This document shows positions 1 to 5,436 of a stretch of 6,138 nucleotides of DNA, piece by piece (position 1 is the stretch's first letter; each line of letters begins with the position of its first letter). Under the pieces are notes generated by a model. That model did no database searches and was not told the origin of the DNA. It saw only the letters and a program-made list of their open reading frames with translations. The DNA comes from an uncultured Flavobacteriia bacterium. Lineage in GTDB: Bacteria; Bacteroidota; Bacteroidia; Flavobacteriales_D; Crocinitomicaceae. The stretch covers positions 1 through 6,138 of the forward strand of contig CAIYXD010000056.1 of assembly GCA_903930085.1 (NCBI GenBank). Reading direction: 5' to 3'. A program made the position numbers and the translations under genes.

Positions 1-1002
1 CAGAAAAGGTTTTTTGAGTCCAAGCGTTTGGTAACCATTTCGAACTGCTCTTCTGAGAATTCTACGAATTACATATCCCGCGCCGGTATTTGATGGTAAT
101 TGTCCATCTGCAATAGAAAAAGCAATTGCACGAATATGATCTGAAATTACACGCAAAGCAATATCAGTTTCTTCGTGTAAACCATATTCTACTTTGGAAA
201 CTTTCGCGATATGCTGAATCAATGTTTGAAAAAGATCCGTGTCATAATTGGAAGTTTTTCCTTGCAATGCCATTGCCAATCGCTCCAATCCCATTCCTGT
301 ATCCACATGCGTTGCAGGAAGTGGCTCTAAACTTCCGTCAGCTTTTCGGTTGAATTGCATGAAAACATTGTTCCAAATCTCAACCACCTGAGGATGGTCA
401 AAATTCACCAAATCTCTACCTGGGATTAACGAACGCTCTGTTTTTGTGCGAAGATCTACGTGGATTTCCGTACATGGTCCGCAAGGTCCGGTATCGCCCA
501 TTTCCCAAAAATTATCTTTTTTTGAGGCTAAAATGATTCTATCTTCTGCAATGTATTTTTTCCAAATAGTATAACTCTCCGAATCTTGTGGAACATTATC
601 CGCAGCATCGCCTTCAAAAACGGTAACGTATAATTTATCTTTAGGGATTTTATATACTTCTGTTAATAACTCCCAAGCCCAGGCAATTGCTTCCTCTTTG
701 AAATAATCCCCAAAAGACCAATTACCGAGCATTTCAAACATCGTATGGTGGTACGTATCTACTCCTACTTCTTCTAAATCATTGTGTTTTCCGGAAACAC
801 GCAAACATTTTTGAGAATTTGCAATTCGCGGATTCTTAGGAATAGCATTTCCAAGAAAAAAATCTTTAAACTGATTCATTCCCGCATTCGTAAACATCAG
901 GGTTGGATCATTTTTAACTACCATCGGGGAAGATGGAACTATTTCATGCCCTTTTGATGCGAAAAATGTAAAAAACTGCTCACGTATTTCAGAAACTTTC
1001 AT
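1..1002 (-). CDS. alaS: Alanyl-tRNA synthetase, N-terminal part (3' end outside window)
   Basis: This is the catalytic half of AlaRS, the class II enzyme that activates alanine with ATP and charges tRNA-Ala in the cytoplasm. The frame is open from the ATG at 1002-1000 to base 1, giving 334 of the roughly 870 residues usual for the family. Visible hallmarks are DPTLMFTNAGMNQFK (residues 32-46, motif 1 region), QKCLR followed by HHTMFEMLGNWSFGDYFK (64-69 and 85-102, motif 2, with the ATP-contacting Arg at 69), WEMGDTGPCGPC (166-177), DTGMGLERLA (234-243, motif 3), and GYVIRRILRRAVR (309-321) at the start of the tRNA-binding part. The editing domain and C-Ala domain are not in the window. The start fits the family (MKVSEIREQF) and has no Shine-Dalgarno sequence, as is common in Bacteroidota. 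No frameshift or missing catalytic residue is seen. It is transcribed away from the CapA-like gene. Confidence 0.97.
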   Translation of the reverse strand, partial: MKVSEIREQFFTFFASKGHEIVPSSPMVVKNDPTLMFTNAGMNQFKDFFLGNAIPKNPRIANSQKCLRVSGKHNDLEEVGVDTYHHTMFEMLGNWSFGDYFKEEAIAWAWELLTEVYKIPKDKLYVTVFEGDAADNVPQDSESYTIWKKYIAEDRIILASKKDNFWEMGDTGPCGPCTEIHVDLRTKTERSLIPGRDLVNFDHPQVVEIWNNVFMQFNRKADGSLEPLPATHVDTGMGLERLAMALQGKTSNYDTDLFQTLIQHIAKVSKVEYGLHEETDIALRVISDHIRAIAFSIADGQLPSNTGAGYVIRRILRRAVRNGYQTLGLKKPFL

Positions 1003-1037
1003 GTGTAAAATCTTTTTTTCAATTATTCAATCCGATG

Positions 1038-1068
1038 CAAATTTAACGGAATTCGCGAAAAGCAGTAA
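1038..1068 (-). promoter_or_regulatory. Candidate alaS promoter (Bacteroidota -7/-33 type)
   Basis: Read on the minus strand, TAAATTTG (1045-1038) matches the Bacteroidota primary-sigma -7 consensus TAnnTTTG exactly. About 20 bases further upstream is TTTA, one mismatch from the TTTG expected at -33. Transcription would begin near 1032, giving a leader of about 30 bases before the alaS ATG. The -7 match and position are convincing; the -33 box is weak. Confidence 0.5.
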
Positions 1069-1389
1069 AGAAAGGTATTGTAAAAATTCAGTTAGTTTTT
1101 AACGAAAGGTCTAAAAAAGTTAATCCTAGTAAAAAACGCTTCCGCAATTTGCTTTTGAAGCTTTCCTTTTTTCAAACTAAATAAACCGTTAAATCAAGAC
1201 GTAAAGCTCCACCTAATTCACTGTAAAAATGTCTTTTTGTCTGATTTATAGAGACATAAAAAAGAAATTTACTATCTTTACGCTCCGTGTTCAAAAAAAA
1301 CCTTATTTACAAACTGCATTCTTTGTCGTTTGAGGGTGTTTCTGAAAGTTTAGGAAAATGCATTTTACGCTTAATTTCTGCTAGATCAC
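1046..1389. other. Divergent intergenic region, alaS / capA-like gene
   Basis: This stretch has no gene that I can support. It is AT-rich and without a convincing hairpin, tRNA or repeat. It holds the upstream half of the alaS promoter candidate at its left end and a weaker promoter candidate for the right-hand gene near 1273-1280. A nine-codon reading frame (1358-1384: ATG CAT TTT ... TAG), preceded by AGGAAA, ends five bases before the CapA-like start. It is too short to call as a gene. Confidence 0.6.
1273..1280 (+). promoter_or_regulatory. Candidate -7 element for the CapA-like gene
   Basis: TATCTTTA, set in the context TTTACTATCTTTACG, differs from the Bacteroidota -7 consensus TAnnTTTG only in its last base. 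There is no TTG at the normal spacing upstream: the nearest, in a TTTTTG at 1234-1239, is about 33 bases away, which is too far. If used, the leader would be about 100 bases. Confidence 0.35.
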
Positions 1390-2559
1390 ATGTATATTTT
1401 GAACCGGAAAAAAGCGGAAATAAAATCAAACGAGCGCTTTAAAAAATTGAAAATAAAAATGAAAATAGCTCTTTTATTAAGTGTAATTGGAATAAGTAGT
1501 TCCAGTTTCTTTTTATTTCCGTTCAAGATGCAGCAGGAAATAAAAGCACAAGTAAAAAAAGAAATTCAACTGCAAAAAGAAATTGAAGACACGCTTATCA
1601 CCATCGTGGCAGTTGGAGATATTATGATGGGAACGAATTATCCGAACGAAAGTTATCTTCCGCCCAACAATTTGTTTTTATTAAATCCCATGCACGAATT
1701 CCTTCAGCAAGCAGATGTGACTTTTGGAAATTTGGAAGGAACAATTTTGAATAGTGGAGGAAAAGTTAAAAGCTGTTCCGACCCATCAAAATGTTATGCG
1801 TTTCGTCAGCCGGAATATTTCGTTTCACACTTAAAAACCGCTGGATTTGACTTTTTATCCATGGCCAATAACCACATGGGCGATTTTGGACAAGAAGGTC
1901 GCGATAATACCGCGCGCATTTTAAGGGAAAATGGTTTTCGTTTTGCAGGGTTAGAAACGTGTCCTTGGGATACTTTAACGGTAAAAGGCGTTACAATTGG
2001 TATGACAGCATTTGCACCAAATACGGCTTGCCTTCAAATTACAGACTACACTACTTTACAATCTGTCGTTTCCAAATTAAATTCATTTTGTGACATTGTT
2101 ATCGTTTCCTTTCACGGCGGCGCTGAAGGATCTGGAAAAACGCATGTTACCCGAAAAACAGAGATTTTTTACGAAGAAAACAGGGGAAATGTATATGAAT
2201 TTGCACGGATTGCAATCGATGCTGGAGCAGATGTGGTTTTAGGCCACGGACCGCACGTTACACGAGCGATAGATTCCTATAAAGGAAAATTCATTGCATA
2301 TTCCATGGGGAATTTTTGTACGTATGGGAGATTTAATTTAAATGGCGTAAGCGGAATGGCGCCACTTTTTCAACTGCGTTTGACCAAAAAAGGAGAATTT
2401 GTGGATGGTAGAATAATCGCCACAAAACAACTTGGCGAAGGAGGTCCTGTCCTAGATGAGACAAATGGCGCTTTGGAACAAATTAAAACTTTAACGGGGA
2501 CAGATATTCCTGAATTGAAAGTTGAATATGGCGAAAATGGCAGATTTAAATTCAACTAG
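1390..2559 (+). CDS. CapA/PgsA-family metallophosphatase-fold protein, membrane-anchored
   Basis: The 389-residue protein belongs to the CapA family (PGA_cap, calcineurin-like phosphoesterase fold). Some members take part in poly-gamma-glutamate capsule synthesis or export, but most are uncharacterised. Residues 1-24 are strongly basic, 25-45 form one hydrophobic segment (KIALLLSVIGI...FFLFPF), and a charged, probably helical stretch follows to about 68, so the catalytic domain should sit outside the inner membrane. Family motifs in order are VAVGDIMMG (73-81), NLEGTI (114-119), SMANNHMGDFG (157-167), SFHGGAE (240-246), VLGHGPHV (283-290) and AYSMGNF (303-309); the Asp, Asn and His residues in them are the likely metal ligands. 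Cys129 and Cys135 may form a disulfide. No capB, capC or other capsule gene lies nearby, so a poly-glutamate role is not shown. No ribosome site marks the ATG at 1390; Met24 (1459) is a possible shorter start that would keep the membrane segment as a signal peptide or anchor. Confidence 0.88.
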   Translation: MYILNRKKAEIKSNERFKKLKIKMKIALLLSVIGISSSSFFLFPFKMQQEIKAQVKKEIQLQKEIEDTLITIVAVGDIMMGTNYPNESYLPPNNLFLLNPMHEFLQQADVTFGNLEGTILNSGGKVKSCSDPSKCYAFRQPEYFVSHLKTAGFDFLSMANNHMGDFGQEGRDNTARILRENGFRFAGLETCPWDTLTVKGVTIGMTAFAPNTACLQITDYTTLQSVVSKLNSFCDIVIVSFHGGAEGSGKTHVTRKTEIFYEENRGNVYEFARIAIDAGADVVLGHGPHVTRAIDSYKGKFIAYSMGNFCTYGRFNLNGVSGMAPLFQLRLTKKGEFVDGRIIATKQLGEGGPVLDETNGALEQIKTLTGTDIPELKVEYGENGRFKFN

Positions 2560-2586
2560 TTTTTTTAATTCATTACCGAATTTAAA
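2520..2586 (+). repeat. Two overlapping inverted repeats around the capA-like stop codon
   Basis: AGTTGAA (2520-2526) pairs with TTCAACT (2551-2557) and is followed by seven T residues (2560-2566), which resembles a weak intrinsic terminator. TTTAAATTC (2545-2553) pairs perfectly with GAATTTAAA (2578-2586). Both share bases 2551-2553, so only one can form at a time. Each stem is AT-rich with a loop of 24 bases, so either could be chance in such DNA. No strong terminator separates the CapA-like and HPt genes. Confidence 0.3.
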
Positions 2587-2628
2587 ACAATGATTTTGCC
2601 AATACCTCGCTTTTCAACATACTAAAGA

Positions 2629-3012
2629 ATGCACGAAATGATTAAAATAAAGGATATAAGTAGTTCGGAACACTTTGATTTAGATAGAATTAAAGAAAAT
2701 TCGAACGGGGATATTAAATTCTTACATGAAATATATTCTGAATTTTTACTGGAGTTACCTAAAAAATTGGCAGCAATTCAAGTGTTCCTCAAGGAAAATA
2801 AAAAAGAAGAAATCTTAAATATCTGTCACAATTTAGTTGGAATCTTCCCCATTTTTGGAATGGAATCCTCTTTGCACATTTTGCGAGAGATAACACTACA
2901 ACTTCACCAAAATGGTATAGATAAATCAATTCAAAAACAATTTGAAGAACTAGAATGCATCTTAAACAAGGTGTTAACCGAAATAGAAATAGAACTTTAT
3001 AAATTGAGTTAA
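2629..3012 (+). CDS. Free-standing HPt (histidine phosphotransfer) domain-like protein
   Basis: This is a 127-residue cytoplasmic, mostly helical protein with no signal peptide. Its middle carries the HPt signature: CH(67)NLVG(71)IFPIFG(77), matching the H-x-x-K-G-x5-G pattern of the phospho-accepting helix in His, both Gly positions and the hydrophobic spacing. Helix one (FDLDRIKENSNGDIKFLHEIYSEFLLELP, broken about residues 16-44) also fits HPt domains, as do the C-terminal helices (about 80-125). HPt proteins pass phosphoryl groups between response-regulator receiver domains. The Lys usually found at +3 from His is Val70 here. No histidine kinase or response regulator gene is in the window, so the partners are unknown. 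It lies 69 bases after the CapA-like gene and may share its transcript. The first ATG is used; Met4 (2638) is an alternative, and no Shine-Dalgarno decides between them. Confidence 0.75.
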   Translation: MHEMIKIKDISSSEHFDLDRIKENSNGDIKFLHEIYSEFLLELPKKLAAIQVFLKENKKEEILNICHNLVGIFPIFGMESSLHILREITLQLHQNGIDKSIQKQFEELECILNKVLTEIEIELYKLS

Positions 3013-3032
3013 TAGTTCTTTTCAATCTGCTC

Positions 3033-3074
3033 AAAACGCCGTCGCTATTCTTTAATAATCGCAGACGCTTTTGA
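3033..3074 (+). terminator. Possible weak terminator after the HPt gene
   Basis: AAAACGCCGTCGC (from 3033) and the later GCAGACGCTTTT (3061-3072) can pair imperfectly as a bulged GC-containing stem, ending in TTTT. The stem has several bulges and a short T-run, so this is only a candidate. Confidence 0.25.
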
Positions 3075-3133
3075 TAATTTAACTTTCTGTACTTTTTAAT
3101 CCATAGAAAAACTAAACGAACAACTTAAAAGAC

Positions 3134-3190
3134 TGTCAGTAAATATGTCATTTCGGCATAGTAAAAGTCAAATGAGATGAATAAATGACA
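3134..3190. repeat. TGTCA / TGACA repeat cluster upstream of dnaK
   Basis: TGTCATTT (3146-3153) is matched by a perfect inverted copy AAATGACA (3183-3190), 29 bases apart. A further TGTCA lies at 3134-3138, exactly 12 bases before the first copy. The cluster ends about 32 bases upstream of the sigma-54-like element, a plausible place for an activator or repressor site. The matches are seen directly; binding is inferred. Confidence 0.4.
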
Positions 3191-3221
3191 ATTTAGTCTA
3201 TTCTATCGGTAAATTTTCCTG

Positions 3222-3236
3222 TGGCATAAAGATTGA
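3222..3236 (+). promoter_or_regulatory. Sigma-54-like -24/-12 element for dnaK
   Basis: TGGCATA-N4-TTGA resembles the sigma-54 (RpoN) promoter consensus TGGCACG-N4-TTGCA. GG of the -24 box and G of the -12 box are exactly 12 bases apart, as required. Mismatches are at positions 6 and 7, and, more seriously, A in place of the C of the -12 GC pair. Transcription would start near 3248, about 36 bases before the dnaK ATG. The element overlaps the -33 TTG of an alternative primary-sigma promoter. Confidence 0.35.
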
Positions 3237-3263
3237 AGAATGCAAAACTCAGTTTAATATTTG
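3233..3263 (+). promoter_or_regulatory. Alternative dnaK promoter (Bacteroidota -33/-7 type)
   Basis: TTG (3233-3235) and AATATTTG (3256-3263) are 20 bases apart. The second is one mismatch from the TAnnTTTG -7 consensus. Transcription would start near 3269, leaving a leader of about 15 bases before dnaK. This competes with, or complements, the sigma-54-like reading of the same region. Confidence 0.35.
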
Positions 3264-3283
3264 AAAGTAAATAACAAAGTAAA

Positions 3284-5185
3284 ATGGGAAAAATAATTGG
3301 AATTGACTTAGGAACTACCAATTCATGCGTTTCTGTAATGGAAGGAAATGAGCCGGTAGTAATTGCAAATTCAGAAGGAAAAAGAACAACACCTTCTGTT
3401 GTAGCATTCGTAGAAGGTGGCGAGCGTAAAGTTGGAGATCCAGCAAAACGTCAGGCAATCACTAATCCGACTAAAACTATTTCTTCGATTAAAAGATTCA
3501 TGGGTTCTACCTTTGATGAAACGAAAAAAGAAGGCGAGCGCGTTCCTTACACAGTAGTAAAAGGAGACAACAATACACCACGTGTGAAAATTGATGACCG
3601 TTTGTATTCACCGCAAGAGATTTCTGCAATGATTCTTCAAAAAATGAAGAAAACTGCTGAAGATTATCTTGGTCACGAAGTAACAGAAGCGGTTGTAACT
3701 GTTCCTGCATACTTTAACGATGCGCAGCGTCAAGCGACAAAAGAAGCTGGTGAAATTGCTGGTTTAACAATCAAAAGAATTATCAATGAGCCTACAGCAG
3801 CAGCTTTAGCTTATGGTTTAGATAAAAAAGGAATTGACCAAAAAATTGTTGTTTTTGACTTCGGTGGCGGTACACATGATGTATCTGTTTTGGAATTAGG
3901 AGACGGCGTTTTTGAAGTATTGGCAACAGATGGCGACACGCACTTAGGTGGTGATGACGTGGATGAAGCAATTATTCAATGGTTGGCAGACGAATTTAAA
4001 AATGACGAAGGATTGAACCTACGGGAAGATCCAATGGCATTGCAACGTTTGAAAGAAGCAGCTGAAAAAGCGAAAATCGAATTGTCTTCAACTGCATCTT
4101 CTGAAATCAACTTGCCATATATCATGCCGGTAAATGGTATTCCAAAACACTTGGTTAGAACTTTATCTCGTGCGAAATTCGAGCAATTAATTTCTGATAT
4201 CGTAGAAAGAACTATCGCGCCATGTAGATCAGCAATGAAAAACGCAGGTTTATCAACTAGTGATATCGACGAAGTGATTTTAGTTGGTGGATCTACACGA
4301 ATTCCAATCATTCAAGATGCTGTACAAAGATTCTTCGGAAAATCTCCATCTAAAGGAGTTAATCCAGATGAAGTTGTTGCTATTGGTGCTGCTATTCAAG
4401 GTGGTGTTTTAACAGGTGAAGTAAAAGACGTATTGTTATTAGACGTTATTCCTCTTTCTGTTGGAATTGAAACAATGGGTGGTGTTTTCACTAAATTAAT
4501 TGAAGCGAACACAACTATTCCATCTAAGAAATCAGAAGTTTTCTCAACAGCATCGGATAGCCAGCCATCGGTTGATATTCACGTATTGCAAGGAGAACGC
4601 GCAATGGCTACTGACAACAAAACCTTAGGTCGTTTCCAGTTAACAGATATTCCACCAGCACAAAGAGGAGTTCCACAAATTGAGGTAACTTTTGACATTG
4701 ATGCAAATGGTATCATGAATATTTCTGCGAAAGATAAAGGAACAGGAAAACAACAATCGATTAAAATTGAAGCTTCTTCTGGTTTATCAGATGAAGAAAT
4801 AAAAAGAATGAAGGCAGAAGCGGAAGCGAATGCAGATTCTGATAATAAATTACGCGCAGAAGCGGAATTAATCAACAAAGCTGATTCAACTATTTTCCAG
4901 ACGGAAAGACAATTGAAAGAATATGGCGACAAAATTCCTGCTGACAAAAAGCAACCAATTGAAGATGCTTTGGCGGAATTGAAAGCAGAATACGAAGCTA
5001 GAAATGTTGACAACTTAGATGCAGCAATTGAAAAATTGAACAATGTATTCCAAGCAGCATCTCAAGAAATGTATAGTGCAGCTAACGCAGATGGATCTGC
5101 AGAAGGAGCATCCACAGAATCTACTCAAAATGCAGCAGATGAAGTAACAGATGTTGACTTCGAAGAAGTTAATGACAAGAAGTAA
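3284..5185 (+). CDS. dnaK: Chaperone protein DnaK (Hsp70)
   Basis: This is a complete 633-residue Hsp70, the ATP-driven cytoplasmic chaperone that binds exposed hydrophobic segments and works with DnaJ and GrpE. The nucleotide-binding domain shows IGIDLGTTNSCVSVMEG (5-21), the catalytic Lys70 in SSIKRFMG, INEPTAAALAYG (167-178), DFGGGTHDVSVLEL (192-205) and VILVGGSTRIP (331-341). The interdomain linker is DVLLLDVIPLSVGIET (382-397). The beta substrate-binding domain (about 398-500) contains HVLQGERAMATDNKTLGRFQL, the helical lid follows (about 505-600), then a low-complexity Ala/Ser/Glu tail ending DVDFEEVNDKK, the conserved bacterial C-terminus. Two departures stand out: His198 where E. coli has Phe, and Ile389 where Thr is usual after the linker. 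dnaJ and grpE are not adjacent, so this is a single-gene unit bounded by its own promoter region and a strong terminator. The ATG at 3284 gives the family N-terminus; no clear Shine-Dalgarno precedes it. Confidence 0.99.
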   Translation: MGKIIGIDLGTTNSCVSVMEGNEPVVIANSEGKRTTPSVVAFVEGGERKVGDPAKRQAITNPTKTISSIKRFMGSTFDETKKEGERVPYTVVKGDNNTPRVKIDDRLYSPQEISAMILQKMKKTAEDYLGHEVTEAVVTVPAYFNDAQRQATKEAGEIAGLTIKRIINEPTAAALAYGLDKKGIDQKIVVFDFGGGTHDVSVLELGDGVFEVLATDGDTHLGGDDVDEAIIQWLADEFKNDEGLNLREDPMALQRLKEAAEKAKIELSSTASSEINLPYIMPVNGIPKHLVRTLSRAKFEQLISDIVERTIAPCRSAMKNAGLSTSDIDEVILVGGSTRIPIIQDAVQRFFGKSPSKGVNPDEVVAIGAAIQGGVLTGEVKDVLLLDVIPLSVGIETMGGVFTKLIEANTTIPSKKSEVFSTASDSQPSVDIHVLQGERAMATDNKTLGRFQLTDIPPAQRGVPQIEVTFDIDANGIMNISAKDKGTGKQQSIKIEASSGLSDEEIKRMKAEAEANADSDNKLRAEAELINKADSTIFQTERQLKEYGDKIPADKKQPIEDALAELKAEYEARNVDNLDAAIEKLNNVFQAASQEMYSAANADGSAEGASTESTQNAADEVTDVDFEEVNDKK

Positions 5186-5203
5186 TTAACATACTCCATA
5201 CTT

Positions 5204-5239
5204 AAAATGGGAACTCGAAAGGGTTCCCATTTTTTTTTT
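5204..5239 (+). terminator. Strong intrinsic terminator of dnaK
   Basis: AAAATGGGAACTC (5204-5216) pairs with GGGTTCCCATTTT (5221-5233), with one G-U pair, around a GAAA tetraloop (5217-5220). The 3' arm runs into ten T residues (5230-5239). It lies 18 bases after the dnaK stop and is a textbook Rho-independent terminator. Confidence 0.94.
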
Positions 5240-5344
5240 AATACAACTTTACAAAAAAACACATCCGAATCACTCTACAAATTGGAACACTAAAAAAAGC
5301 AACACTAGATACCACTTTTAATATTTCTTTTAATTTTTGCACCA

Positions 5345-5378
5345 TAAAAAAACCGATGAAGAAAAAATCTCCATCGGT
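5345..5378 (-). terminator. Intrinsic terminator of the kup gene (minus strand)
   Basis: On the plus strand ACCGATG (5352-5358) pairs with CATCGGT (5372-5378), and the stem continues past one mismatch with AGA/TCT around a five-A loop. Read on the minus strand the hairpin is followed by TTTTTTTAT (5352-5344), so it ends transcripts arriving from the convergent gene, 58 bases past its stop codon. Confidence 0.85.
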
Positions 5379-5436
5379 CAAATTATGTATACTTTAAAAC
5401 AGCGAATCTTAATCGATACGCTTCCATCTTTTAATA

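Larger units (their letters stand above)
3013..3283. other. Intergenic region upstream of dnaK
   Basis: This 271-base stretch has no supported gene. It contains a possible weak terminator for the HPt gene (3033-3074), a group of TGTCA/TGACA elements including an 8-base perfect inverted repeat (3134-3190), and two overlapping promoter candidates just before dnaK (3222-3263). No CIRCE operator (the HrcA site, TTAGCACTC-N9-GAGTGCTAA) is present. Confidence 0.6.

Noticed and set aside
126..353. Plus-strand open frame of 75 codons
   Set aside because: It lies opposite the alaS frame, which carries the clear AlaRS motifs; the plus-strand translation resembles no family.
2789..3034. Minus-strand open frame overlapping the HPt gene
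   Set aside because: The plus frame carries the HPt motif; the minus translation looks like shadow sequence with scattered Cys and Arg and no domain.
3013..3283. CIRCE/HrcA operator upstream of dnaK
   Set aside because: The TTAGCACTC-N9-GAGTGCTAA pattern is absent; the only inverted repeat there is TGTCATTT/AAATGACA with a different sequence and spacing.
3976..4311. Minus-strand open frame of 111 codons inside dnaK
   Set aside because: It is antisense to conserved DnaK coding sequence and has no recognisable domain or start context.
4579..5043. Minus-strand open frame of 154 codons inside dnaK
   Set aside because: It is antisense to the DnaK substrate-binding domain and lid, in a Ser/Ala-rich shadow frame of a gene with strong coding signal.
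5240..5344. Possible small gene or RNA between the two convergent terminators
   Set aside because: The stretch is AT-rich with no start codon leading to a meaningful frame and no hairpin beyond the two terminators.
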